The position numbers and the translations under genes are program-made. From NCBI GenBank assembly GCA_045644545.1, contig JAZRHC010000023.1, forward strand, positions 1 through 64,000: 64,000 nucleotides of DNA, read 5' to 3'. The notes beneath the pieces were generated by a model. The model was given only the letters and a program-made list of their open reading frames with translations, was not told the origin of the DNA and did not search any database. This document shows, piece after piece, positions 24,744 through 31,836 of this stretch (the first letter of the stretch is position 1; every line of letters begins with the position of its first letter). This DNA comes from Scatosoma sp045644545. GTDB taxonomy: Bacteria > Bacillota > Clostridia > Christensenellales > Borkfalkiaceae.

Positions 24744-24821
24744 GCGTTTGAACGAAAAAATTTTTCAAAATCCGAAAAAATTTTTAATTTTATGCATTTT
24801 TGGAAAAAAACGGGGGATTTT

Positions 24822-24855
24822 AAAAAAACGGAAAGCGCAGGCTTCCCGTTTTTTC
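24822..24855 (-). terminator. Terminator of the minus-strand XRE gene
   Basis: Imperfect stem AACGGaAAGC/GCTTcCCGTT bounded by A6 and T6-7 on both sides, so it can act in both directions. Confidence 0.7.
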
Positions 24856-24861
24856 GTCATT

Positions 24862-25068
24862 CTAAATCTCTCTACCTATCAATTCGTCTAAGGTAATTTC
24901 ATAAAAATCTGCAAGCTTTACGCAAAAATCAACGTTCGGATACCCTTTATCCGCTTCCCACCAACTAATCATTTGTTGCTTTAAGCCCGTGGCTTTGGCT
25001 AATTCCGTTTGCGTTAAGCCTTTCTGCTCTCGCCAAAATTTTAAATTTTCGCCGTAAGTTTTTTTCAT
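24862..25068 (-). CDS. XRE-family regulator (68 residues), one half of a divergent switch
   Basis: A complete single-domain HTH: MKKTYGENLKFWREQKGLTQTELAKATGLKQQMISWWEADKG is the helix-turn-helix, with LKQQMISWWE as the recognition helix, and LIGREI at the end. The ATG at 25068 follows GGAG by 6 bases. It is transcribed divergently from another XRE gene, and CAGAAATTT boxes lie between them, one touching this gene's -10 box. It probably represses itself and its neighbour like a CI/Cro pair. Confidence 0.88.
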   Translation of the reverse strand: MKKTYGENLKFWREQKGLTQTELAKATGLKQQMISWWEADKGYPNVDFCVKLADFYEITLDELIGREI

Positions 25069-25094
25069 TTTCTGCTCCAAAACGTTTTTATTTT

Positions 25095-25100
25095 ATTATA
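25095..25100 (-). promoter_or_regulatory. -10 box of the minus-strand XRE gene
   Basis: Perfect TATAAT on the minus strand directly beside operator half-site 25101-25113; the -35 is poor. Confidence 0.55.
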
Positions 25101-25113
25101 CAGAAATTTGCGT
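25101..25113. promoter_or_regulatory. Operator half-site 1 (CAGAAATTTGCGT)
   Basis: Same 9-base core CAGAAATTT as the two arms of the palindrome at 25130-25167, in direct orientation to the first arm. Confidence 0.65.
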
Positions 25114-25121
25114 AAAAATGC

Positions 25122-25150
25122 TTGACTTACAGAAATTTATGTGATATATT
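25122..25150 (+). promoter_or_regulatory. Promoter of the plus-strand XRE gene
   Basis: TTGACT, 17 bases, TATATT. The palindrome's first arm fills the spacer. Confidence 0.75.
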
Positions 25151-25167
25151 TATTACATAAATTTCTG
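25130..25167. promoter_or_regulatory. Operator palindrome between the two XRE genes
   Basis: Perfect 13-bp inverted arms CAGAAATTTATGT (25130-25142) and ACATAAATTTCTG (25155-25167) with a 12-base AT spacer that holds the plus-strand -10 box. A bound dimer would block that promoter. Confidence 0.8.
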
Positions 25168-25185
25168 TGCGCGAGGCAAAGAAAA

Positions 25186-25395
25186 ATGATGGATTATGAA
25201 TTTTTAGGAAACAATTTAAAAAGGTTATTAGAAGAACGGGGTTGGAGCGTGGAAGAATTTTCGAAGAAATCGGGGATAGGAGCGAGGACAATACGAGAGA
25301 TTATACGAGCAAAGCGTAGGAAAATACGTATGAACACGCTGTATATATTATGTACGACCTTAAAAACAACGATGAAAGAGCTGGCTGGATTTTGA
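25186..25395 (+). CDS. XRE-family regulator (69 residues), other half of the divergent switch
   Basis: Single-domain HTH: NLKRLLEERGWSVEEFSKKSGIGARTIREIIRAKRRKI with recognition helix GARTIREIIRAK, then TLYILCTTLKTTMKELAGF. Two ATGs in tandem (25186, 25189) are possible; the ribosome site is weak (GAGG). The promoter is overlapped by the operator palindrome. No further plus-strand gene follows, so the pair stands alone without a phage or transposon cargo in view. Confidence 0.82.
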   Translation: MMDYEFLGNNLKRLLEERGWSVEEFSKKSGIGARTIREIIRAKRRKIRMNTLYILCTTLKTTMKELAGF

Positions 25396-25401
25396 CTACG
25401 T

Positions 25402-25526
25402 TTTTTCGCCCGTTGGGCGAGTGCGTGGCTTTCGCCACGAAAAGCGGAAAGCTTGCGCTTTCCTTTTATGAGTCCGTTTTCGTGGGCTCTGCCCACACCC
25501 GCCAGAAACTGAGTTTCTGGACTTCC
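25402..25526. repeat. Chain of small hairpins downstream of rsmA
   Basis: Five successive short stems: CGCCC/GGGCG, CGTGGC/GCCACG, AAAGCG/CGCTTT, GTGGGC/GCCCAC and CCAGAAAC/GTTTCTGG. It has the style of the GTGAA mosaic repeat but different stem sequences; no second copy is in this window. Confidence 0.55.
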
Positions 25527-25530
25527 CACA

Positions 25531-25557
25531 AAAAAACCCGCCGTCGTGGCGGGGTTG
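25531..25557 (-). terminator. Terminator of rsmA
   Basis: Minus strand AACCCCGCC/GGCGGGTT stem followed by T7. Confidence 0.85.
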
Positions 25558-25560
25558 CGT

Positions 25561-26400
25561 TTAAGATTTGATAAAGCCCATTTCAAAAAGGATATCCGAA
25601 AGCCTTGCAAAGCGTTCGGGGGATAACGTTTCCCCGCGGGCTTTTTCGTCGATCTCGGCTCGGGAAAGCGCCGTTTTCGCTTGCTCGCGCGTGAGCGAGA
25701 AATAGTTCACGAGGTTGTTCTCTAAGGTCTTGCGACGGTTTAAAAACGCGCATTTCACCGTTTGACGATAAGCGGCTTCGCTTCTTTCGCCTAACCTGCC
25801 GCGCTCGAATTGAATCTTGACCACCGCCGAGTCTACGTTCGGGCGGGGATAGAATAAATTGCGCGAAACGCGTTTTACGATCTTCGCCCTGCCCTTTAAG
25901 GCGATCGCCGCCGTGATCGCGCCGTATTCGGGCGTGTTTTCCTGCGCCGCGAAACGCTCCGCCACCTCCTCTTGCACCATCACCGAAATACCCTGCACCC
26001 GCTCGCCTTCTTCCAAGAGCTTGGTCACCAGCGGGGTCGTGATATAATAAGGAAGGTTGGCGACCACCGTATAATCGCCGATCTCCGCTTCGAATTCGGG
26101 CAAATTCACCTTGCTGAAATCGCGGAAAATCACCTCTACGTTGTCTATCCCCGCCAGCGTTTCCGCTAAAACGGGTTGAAGCGCGGTATCTACGTCGAAC
26201 GCGTACACCTTTTTGGCTTTTTCCGCGAGCGCGCGCGTGAGCGTGCCCGCCCCGCAACCGATCTCCACGACCGTCGTTCTTTCGTCGATTCCCGAAGCCG
26301 AAACGATCGAAGAAAGCAGGTTAGGATCGGAAATGAAGTTCTGCCCGAACTGTTTTTTGAATTGAAAGCCGTGCTTTTCAAGCACCGAACGAAGTTCCAT
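25561..26400 (-). CDS. rsmA: 16S rRNA adenine-N6,N6 dimethyltransferase (KsgA)
   Basis: Dimethylates A1518 and A1519 near the 3' end of 16S rRNA. In 279 residues it has KKQFGQNFISDPNLL (target-binding N-terminus), the SAM motif VVEIGCGAGTLTRAL and the catalytic NLPYYITTPLV (NLPY motif). The C-terminal helical domain has FLNRRKTLENNL. It follows metG, tatD and the radical SAM gene in one minus-strand run, as ksgA follows metS-yabD-rnmV in B. subtilis. Confidence 0.97.
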   Translation of the reverse strand: MELRSVLEKHGFQFKKQFGQNFISDPNLLSSIVSASGIDERTTVVEIGCGAGTLTRALAEKAKKVYAFDVDTALQPVLAETLAGIDNVEVIFRDFSKVNLPEFEAEIGDYTVVANLPYYITTPLVTKLLEEGERVQGISVMVQEEVAERFAAQENTPEYGAITAAIALKGRAKIVKRVSRNLFYPRPNVDSAVVKIQFERGRLGERSEAAYRQTVKCAFLNRRKTLENNLVNYFSLTREQAKTALSRAEIDEKARGETLSPERFARLSDILFEMGFIKS

Positions 26401-26413
26401 ATTCTTTCTCCGC

Positions 26414-27337
26414 TTAGGAATCGGTGATATAATCGCGGACGTACAAGGGCACGTTCACGGAAGCGGCAAGGCGTTTGCAAGCCTCGACTTCCTCTTTGCC
26501 GATACAGTCCACGATGGAAAATCTGCAATTCACGCCGAGTTTTTTACATTCCTTGGCAAACTCCACGAGCGCGGTGAAGCCCTCTTCGCGGAACTGCGAA
26601 CGGCAGATCGGCTGATACTTTTCCGCGCAAGAGGCGTTCAACGAAACGTTCACGAGGTCGATTTTGCCCTTTAAGTCGGGCACGATATCCCGCTTGTTGA
26701 TCAAATTCCCCTGCCCGTTCGTGTTGAGGCGGGTGGAAAGCCCTTTTTCGTGGAAATAATCGCAAAGCTCAATCATTTCCGCAACTTTATAAGTAGGCTC
26801 GCCAAACCCGCAAAAAACGACTTCCTTAAAGCGGGTGATATCCCCCATTCCCTTGATCTGCGCGATCACTTTATCGGGCGTGGGGTCGCCGTGACGAAGC
26901 CAAAGATAGTTTCCGTAGTAGCTCTCCCGCTCGTTGCGCACGCAAAAATCGCAGGCGTTGGAGCATTTGTTCGTGAGGTTGATATATAAATTCCCGTCGA
27001 GAATATACGCGTAGGTGTCCTTGCGGTTGTCGTTCTTTTGCTTGTCGTCGCGACGGTCGTTTTTCTGGTTCGTCTTATCCCTGCCCCCGCCGTTTTGCTG
27101 TTTTTGTTGCTTTTGCTGAGGCTGAGGTTGTGCGGGCTTTTGCGCCTGCGCGTTTTGGTTTTGGGCGTTTTGAACGGCTTGGTTTTGCTGGTTTTGATTC
27201 CCGCCGCCCTTGCCGTGCTTTTTGCGTTTTCTGCGCTTTCTGCCGCCGCCACCGTTATTGGGATTTGTGCTAAGATTCCCGTTTTGCGGCGCGGGTTGTT
27301 GCAATTTCTTTTCTTGGTTGTTTCTTTCTTGTTCCAT
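26414..27337 (-). CDS. TatD-associated radical SAM protein with a long N/Q/K-rich N-terminus
   Basis: Residues 108-307 are a compact radical SAM domain. CSNACDFC gives the CxxxCxxC cluster for the 4Fe-4S and SAM, then VVFCGFGEPTYK (GGE-like motif) and LNTNGQGN follow. It closely fits the small radical SAM family that is encoded beside tatD (TIGR04038-like); its substrate is unknown. Residues 1-107 are low complexity, dominated by N, Q, K, G, and start with EQERNNQEKK; this tail is unusual for the family. It is 2 bases from tatD and 13 from rsmA, taking the place held by rnmV in B. subtilis. Confidence 0.82.
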   Translation of the reverse strand: MEQERNNQEKKLQQPAPQNGNLSTNPNNGGGGRKRRKRKKHGKGGGNQNQQNQAVQNAQNQNAQAQKPAQPQPQQKQQKQQNGGGRDKTNQKNDRRDDKQKNDNRKDTYAYILDGNLYINLTNKCSNACDFCVRNERESYYGNYLWLRHGDPTPDKVIAQIKGMGDITRFKEVVFCGFGEPTYKVAEMIELCDYFHEKGLSTRLNTNGQGNLINKRDIVPDLKGKIDLVNVSLNASCAEKYQPICRSQFREEGFTALVEFAKECKKLGVNCRFSIVDCIGKEEVEACKRLAASVNVPLYVRDYITDS

Positions 27338-27339
27338 AA

Positions 27340-28125
27340 TTATTTTACCTTAAAAAACAGTCGTTTTGCGTTGGCTTCGACCTGCTTTTTAAACTCCTCC
27401 AAGTCTTGATTTCGAAGCTGTGCGAGCCGTTCCGCGACCAAACGCACGTTCTTCGGCTCGTTCGGGAATACCCCCCGATAGGGCGCGGGCGTTAAATACG
27501 GGCAATCGGTTTCCGTTAAAATACGCTCGGCGGGGATGAGCGCAACGCCGTCGCATACCTTTTTCGCGTTCTTAAAGGTAGACGGTCCGCCGAAGGAAAA
27601 GCTCAGCCCGAGCTCTAAAAAAAGCGGGAGCATTTCGGGGGAATAGGAATAACAATGCATCAGCCCGCCCTTTTTTAAAAGCGCGCGGTGCTCGCGCAAA
27701 AATTCCAGCGTTTCCTGCGCCGCGTCGCGGCTGTGGATCACCACGGGAAGCCCCGCTTCGTCCGCTAAGCTTAGTTGCTTTAAGAAAAATTCCCGTTGCG
27801 TTTCTCGACTCGGGTTATTTTCGAAATGAAAGTCGAACCCGATCTCCCCGACGGCAACGCATTTTTCGTGGCGGAATAGAGCTTTGAGCGTTTCAAAATC
27901 CCCGCCTTTATATTTTTTCAGCTCGCTCGGGTGAAACCCCGCGCAAAAATATACTTCGTCGAAGGCTTCGGCAAGCGCTTTCGCTTGCACGGACGAGGGA
28001 ATATCGTAGCCCGAACAAACGAGCAAGCCCACCCCTTCGCGCAAAGCGCGTCGCACCGTTTCTTGCACGCCCCCGACGGAGTCGTAATCGTCGTCCGTTA
28101 AATGACAATGAATATCAATCAGCAT
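27340..28125 (-). CDS. TatD-family metal-dependent DNase
   Basis: A 261-residue TIM-barrel hydrolase. The metal-binding IDIHCHL at the start, GEIGFDFHF, VIHSRDAAQET, HCYSYS and TETDCPYLTP carry the histidines, glutamate and aspartate of the family. TatD/YabD proteins have 3'-5' exonuclease and D-aminoacyl-related repair roles proposed. It lies between metG (5 bases upstream) and the radical SAM gene. Confidence 0.93.
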   Translation of the reverse strand: MLIDIHCHLTDDDYDSVGGVQETVRRALREGVGLLVCSGYDIPSSVQAKALAEAFDEVYFCAGFHPSELKKYKGGDFETLKALFRHEKCVAVGEIGFDFHFENNPSRETQREFFLKQLSLADEAGLPVVIHSRDAAQETLEFLREHRALLKKGGLMHCYSYSPEMLPLFLELGLSFSFGGPSTFKNAKKVCDGVALIPAERILTETDCPYLTPAPYRGVFPNEPKNVRLVAERLAQLRNQDLEEFKKQVEANAKRLFFKVK

Positions 28126-28130
28126 ACTGC

Positions 28131-30113
28131 TCAGCCCAAAGACGCGCCGCTCTTTAATTCGGCTTTATCGGGCGTGACGAGGGAAAGCGTGCCGTCCTCG
28201 TCCTCCGCGGCTAAGATCATACCTTCGGAAAGCACGCCGCAAACCGTTCTGGGTGCGAGATTGGTGACGAACACCACCTTTTTGCCGACTAGCTCTTCGG
28301 GCGAATAGTGCTTTGCGATCCCCGACACGACGGAGCGGATCTCGTTTCCGAATTTCACCGTTTCGTGCAAGAGCTTCGAGGACTTGGGCACTTTTTCGCA
28401 GGCGATAATTTCACCCACGCGGAGCTGTACCTTCGCGAAATCGTCGATGGTGATCTCGGGCGCTTTTTCCGTTTCTTCCGCTTTGGTTTCGGGCGCGGGG
28501 GCGGGCGCTTGGCTCGCCTCGTATTCCGCTTTTTGCGCGGCGCGAATCTTTTCGATCTCGGGCTCTAACGCTTTGAAATCGAGGCGTTGGAACAAAGGCG
28601 GGATCGCCGTTACGCTCACGCTTTCGGGAAGGGCGAATTTCGCGCTCTCTTCGAGGCTTCTCGTTTTGCCGCCGAACGCCGTGAAGATCTTTTCAGCCGT
28701 TTCGGGCATAAAGCTGTCGAGAAGCGAAGCGCCGATCTGAATAGCTTCGGAAAGGTTATACAAAACGTCGTTCAAGCGGGCTTTTTTGCTCTCGTCCTTA
28801 GCAAGCGCCCAAGGCATCGTTTCGTCGATATATTTATTCGCTCTTCTAAACACCGTGAAAATTTCGGTGAGCGCGTCCGCGATACGAAGCTCGTCCGCTT
28901 TCTTTTGCACCTTTTCCGCCGCCGCGGTAACCGTGGCTTTGAACTCGCCGTCTACGCCCTCTTCGTTTTGGGGCAAGGAGCGAACCACCGTGCCGCCGAA
29001 ATATTTACCGATCATCGCCACCGTTCTCGAAACGAGATTGCCCAAAACGTTGGCAAGGTCGGTGTTGAAGCGTTCGGTCACGAGCTCCCAAGTGATCTGC
29101 CCGTCGTTATCGAACGGCATTTCGTGGAGCACGAAATAGCGCACCGCGTCCACGCCGTACAGCCGCGCGAGGTCGTCCGCGTAGATCACGTTGCCTTTGG
29201 ATTTACTCATTTTTCCGTCGCCTTGCAACAGCCAAGGATGCCCGAACACCTGCTTTGGCAGGGGTTCGCCGAGCGCCATTAAGAAAATAGGCCAGTAAAT
29301 GGTGTGGAAACGCAAAATATCTTTGCCGATCAGGTGCAAGTCCGCGGGCCAGTATTTTTTATAATTCTCCGCGTGATTGCCGCCGATATCGTAGCCCAGC
29401 CCCGTAATATAGTTGGTGAGCGCGTCCAGCCACACGTACACGACGTGCTTATTATCGAAGTCCACGGGGACGCCCCACTTGAAGGTGGTGCGCGAAACGC
29501 AAAGGTCCTGCAAGCCTTTTTTGAGGAAATTGTTCATCATCTCGTTCTTTCTCGAAACGGGCTGAATGAATTCGGGGTTCTTTTCGATATGCTCGATCAG
29601 GCGGTCGGCGTATTTTCCCATCTTGAAGAAATACGCTTCCTCTTTCGCGGGCTTGACTTCCCGCCCGCAATCGGGGCATTTGCCCTCGACGAGCTGACTT
29701 TCCGTCCAGAAGGATTCGCAAGGCGTGCAATATAAGCCCTCGTAGTAGCCCTTATAAATATCCCCCTGCTCGAAGAATTTTTTAAAAATCGCCGCGACCT
29801 GCTTTTCGTGTTCGGGGTCGGTCGTGCGCATAAAACGATCGTAGGACGTGCCGACGAGATCCCAAATCCCCTTGATCACGTCCGCAACGTCGTCCACGAA
29901 TTTTTGGGGCGTTACTCCCGCCGCCTTCGCCTTTTCTTCGATTTTTTGACCGTGCTCGTCCGTACCCGTCTGGAAAAAGACGTCGTAGCCTTCCTTGCGC
30001 TTGAACCGCGCGATCGCGTCCGCCAAAATCGCTTCGTAGGTGTTCCCGATATGGGGCTTGCCCGAAGTGTAGGCGATCGCCGTCGTGATATAATAGGGTT
30101 TGTTTTTTGCCAT
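28131..30113 (-). CDS. metG: Methionine-tRNA ligase with C-terminal tRNA-binding domain
   Basis: Class I synthetase, 660 residues from ATG 30113, which follows GGGAG; the frame upstream to 30176 lacks a ribosome site. HIGH-type motif is KPHIGNTYEA, KMSKS is present in GDGKMSKSKGN, and a zinc knuckle is given by CTPCESFW...CPDCG. From about 555 on is an EMAP/Trbp111-like OB domain (IDDFAKVQLRVGEII) after an alanine/proline linker. First gene of metG-tatD-rSAM-rsmA. Confidence 0.97.
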   Translation of the reverse strand: MAKNKPYYITTAIAYTSGKPHIGNTYEAILADAIARFKRKEGYDVFFQTGTDEHGQKIEEKAKAAGVTPQKFVDDVADVIKGIWDLVGTSYDRFMRTTDPEHEKQVAAIFKKFFEQGDIYKGYYEGLYCTPCESFWTESQLVEGKCPDCGREVKPAKEEAYFFKMGKYADRLIEHIEKNPEFIQPVSRKNEMMNNFLKKGLQDLCVSRTTFKWGVPVDFDNKHVVYVWLDALTNYITGLGYDIGGNHAENYKKYWPADLHLIGKDILRFHTIYWPIFLMALGEPLPKQVFGHPWLLQGDGKMSKSKGNVIYADDLARLYGVDAVRYFVLHEMPFDNDGQITWELVTERFNTDLANVLGNLVSRTVAMIGKYFGGTVVRSLPQNEEGVDGEFKATVTAAAEKVQKKADELRIADALTEIFTVFRRANKYIDETMPWALAKDESKKARLNDVLYNLSEAIQIGASLLDSFMPETAEKIFTAFGGKTRSLEESAKFALPESVSVTAIPPLFQRLDFKALEPEIEKIRAAQKAEYEASQAPAPAPETKAEETEKAPEITIDDFAKVQLRVGEIIACEKVPKSSKLLHETVKFGNEIRSVVSGIAKHYSPEELVGKKVVFVTNLAPRTVCGVLSEGMILAAEDEDGTLSLVTPDKAELKSGASLG

Positions 30114-30167
30114 AGCCGTATCTCCCGTTTTCCCCTTTGGGGAAAATTTTTTCAGTTTATCGGTCTT

Positions 30168-30196
30168 ATTATACACCTTTCCGCAAAAAAAGTAAA
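30168..30196 (-). promoter_or_regulatory. metG operon promoter
   Basis: Minus strand: TTTACT, 17 bases, TATAAT. The leader of about 45 bases is too short for a T-box. Confidence 0.75.
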
Positions 30197-30294
30197 TCGT
30201 TTTAAGGAAGCAAAACGCCGATTCGAAGCGGGTTTCTGCACTTTTAACGGCTTTTTGCCGTCTTTTTTAGAAAAACGCGACATATATTTAGGAT

Positions 30295-30900
30295 ATGAAC
30301 GCTATTTTTTCTTTCCTTTTTATCGCTTCCGCTTTGATTATGCTGTTTATCGACCCCGCGGGTTTTTTATCCGCGCTCGTCGAGGGCGCAGGCAAGAGCG
30401 CGAGCCTTTGCATCGCCCTTTTGGGCACGTACGCCGTGTGGCTGGGCTTGATGCGGGTGTGGGAGGACTCGGGAGTGTCCGCGGGGGTATCGAGGCTGTT
30501 GAAGCCCCTTTCCCGCAAGCTGTTCAAAACGGACGACGAGCAAACGCTGACCGCGATTTCTATGAATCTTTCCGCGAATTTATTAGGGCTTTCGGGCGCT
30601 TCCACACCCTACGGGATCAAAGCCGCGCAGCTTTTGGATAAGAGCGAACACGCGGAGTATTCGTCCGCGATGTTTTTCGTGCTGAACGCAACTTCCATAC
30701 AGCTGATTCCCACTTCCATTATCGGCGTGCGGACGGCTTTAAAAAGCGCCGCGCCCGCGGATATCGTGCTCCCCACCCTGCTTACGACGGCTTTTTCCAC
30801 CCTTTTGGGCGTTGCGCTCACGGCGTTGTTTTTATCCCCGCGCCAAGCGGTGCAAAAACGCGGGAATTTCTTCAAAAAGCGGGAGGCAGGGTCGAGATGA
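30295..30900 (+). CDS. spmA: Spore maturation protein A
   Basis: A 201-residue membrane protein of the nucleoside-recognition (Gate) family, needed with SpmB for spore core dehydration in bacilli. The hydrophobic segments and NLSANLLGLSGASTPYGIKAAQLL, LNATSIQLIPTS match SpmA. The ribosome site is poor. CATATATT lies 6-13 bases before the ATG and resembles a sigma-E -10 box, but the -35 is unclear. Its last 4 bases overlap spmB. Confidence 0.93.
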   Translation: MNAIFSFLFIASALIMLFIDPAGFLSALVEGAGKSASLCIALLGTYAVWLGLMRVWEDSGVSAGVSRLLKPLSRKLFKTDDEQTLTAISMNLSANLLGLSGASTPYGIKAAQLLDKSEHAEYSSAMFFVLNATSIQLIPTSIIGVRTALKSAAPADIVLPTLLTTAFSTLLGVALTALFLSPRQAVQKRGNFFKKREAGSR

Positions 30901-31412
30901 ACTATATTTTCGCGCTGATCGTGCCCGTCATTTTCCTCGCCTCGTTCGCGTACGCGAGTTTTAAGAAAGTCAAGGTCTACGACAGCTTTTGCCAAGGCGT
31001 GAAAGCCGCGCCACCCTTGATCCTTTCCATCTTTCCGTATATCGCGGCGGTAATGATGCTGACCAAGCTTTTCGAGGTCAGCGGTCTGCAAGCGCGGTTC
31101 GAAACGCTGATCGCGCCCGTTTTCAATTTTTTAGGCGTACCCGAGGAAATCAGCCCGCTGATATTAATGAAACCGCTTTCGGGCGGCGGCTCGATCGCGG
31201 TTTTAACGGACATTTTGGAAAAATACGGCGTAGACAGTTATATTGCGCGTTGCGCGTGCGTGGCGTACGGCGCTTCGGACACGATTTTTTATATCGGCGC
31301 GGTGTATTTCGCGGGCTTAAAACGCAAAAAGCTCACCGCCGCGCTCGTCATTTCCGTGTTCTCGTATCTTTGCTCTATTCTGCTTTGTTGCTTGCTTTGC
31401 AAGGTAATGTAG
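30897..31412 (+). CDS. spmB: Spore maturation protein B
   Basis: A 171-residue Gate-family membrane protein, the partner of SpmA. Residues PLILMKPLSGGGSIAVLTDIL and YGASDTIFYIGAVYFAGL are characteristic. ATGA overlap with spmA gives translational coupling. B. subtilis has the same spmA-spmB pair. It supports a spore-forming host. Confidence 0.94.
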   Translation: MNYIFALIVPVIFLASFAYASFKKVKVYDSFCQGVKAAPPLILSIFPYIAAVMMLTKLFEVSGLQARFETLIAPVFNFLGVPEEISPLILMKPLSGGGSIAVLTDILEKYGVDSYIARCACVAYGASDTIFYIGAVYFAGLKRKKLTAALVISVFSYLCSILLCCLLCKVM

Positions 31413-31426
31413 CCCCCTATCAAAAC

Positions 31427-31544
31427 CAAAAAATAAGAGTCAAAACGATAACCGCCTCGAAGTCTCGCGACTCCAAGGCGGTTACCTATATGATAAGGGG
31501 GAAAATGATGAGCTGTTTCAGATCAGTTGTCTCAACTGATTTAC
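31427..31544 (-). ncRNA. Candidate small RNA with a C-rich single-stranded patch
   Basis: A clear minus-strand promoter (TTTACT, 17 bases, TAAAAT) would start a transcript near 31544. It contains hairpin ATCAGTTG/CAACTGAT, an unpaired TTTTCCCCCTTATC, and a long terminal hairpin (TAACCGCCT/AGGCGGTTA with an inner GAGTC/GACTT stem) followed by a T-rich tail. No start codon exists in it. C-rich patches complementary to ribosome sites are typical of Firmicute regulatory RNAs (RsaE/RoxS style), but no family is recognised. Confidence 0.55.
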
Positions 31545-31550
31545 GAGTAT

Positions 31551-31579
31551 ATTTTAACATTCTTTTGAAAAAAAGTAAA
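31551..31579 (-). promoter_or_regulatory. Promoter of the small RNA candidate
   Basis: Minus strand: TTTACT, 17 bases, TAAAAT; same -35 variant as metG, pckG and ferredoxin promoters. Confidence 0.65.
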
Positions 31580-31708
31580 GAGAATTTTTAAAAATTTTTT
31601 AAATATTTAAAAACAAATACTTACACACAAAAAATGTTAGAAATTATCATTTTGAGATAAATTAACATTCTAATCGCTTTGAGTTTTTGGATTTTTCGAC
31701 TTTTCTCA

Positions 31709-31792
31709 AAATGCATAATGCAGAGTGCAGAATGCGGAATGGCGGTAGAATTTTTACAATCATTATGCATTATGCATTAAGCATTTTGCACT
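31709..31792. repeat. ATGC-rich palindromic repeat, copy 2
   Basis: Left arm AATGCATAATGCAGAGTGCA, centre GGCGGTAGAATTTTTACAAT, right arm CATTATGCATTATGCATTAA and GCATTTTGCAC. The centre is identical with copy 3 at 54003-54087 over at least 20 bases. Confidence 0.9.
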
Positions 31793-31795
31793 AAA

Positions 31796-31826
31796 AAAGA
31801 GCCGACCGACGGTCAGCTCTTTTTCT
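31796..31826 (-). terminator. Terminator of pckG
   Basis: AAAGAGC..ACC/GGT..GCTCTTT stem; T-run on the minus strand, 11 bases after the pckG stop. Confidence 0.8.
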
Positions 31827-31836
31827 TTAAACGAAA

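Larger units (their letters stand above)
31413..31836. other. 424-base gene-free region: small RNA candidate, AT-rich stretch and repeat
   Basis: From left to right: a minus-strand small RNA candidate with promoter (31427-31579), an AT-rich stretch (31560-31690) with an imperfect palindrome AATGTTA/TAACATT near 31635-31672, copy 2 of the ATGC repeat (31709-31792) and the pckG terminator. No protein gene seen. Confidence 0.7.

Noticed and set aside
24862..25395. Toxin-antitoxin module for the two XRE genes
   Set aside because: Both products are DNA-binding HTH proteins and neither looks like a toxin; the layout is that of a switch.
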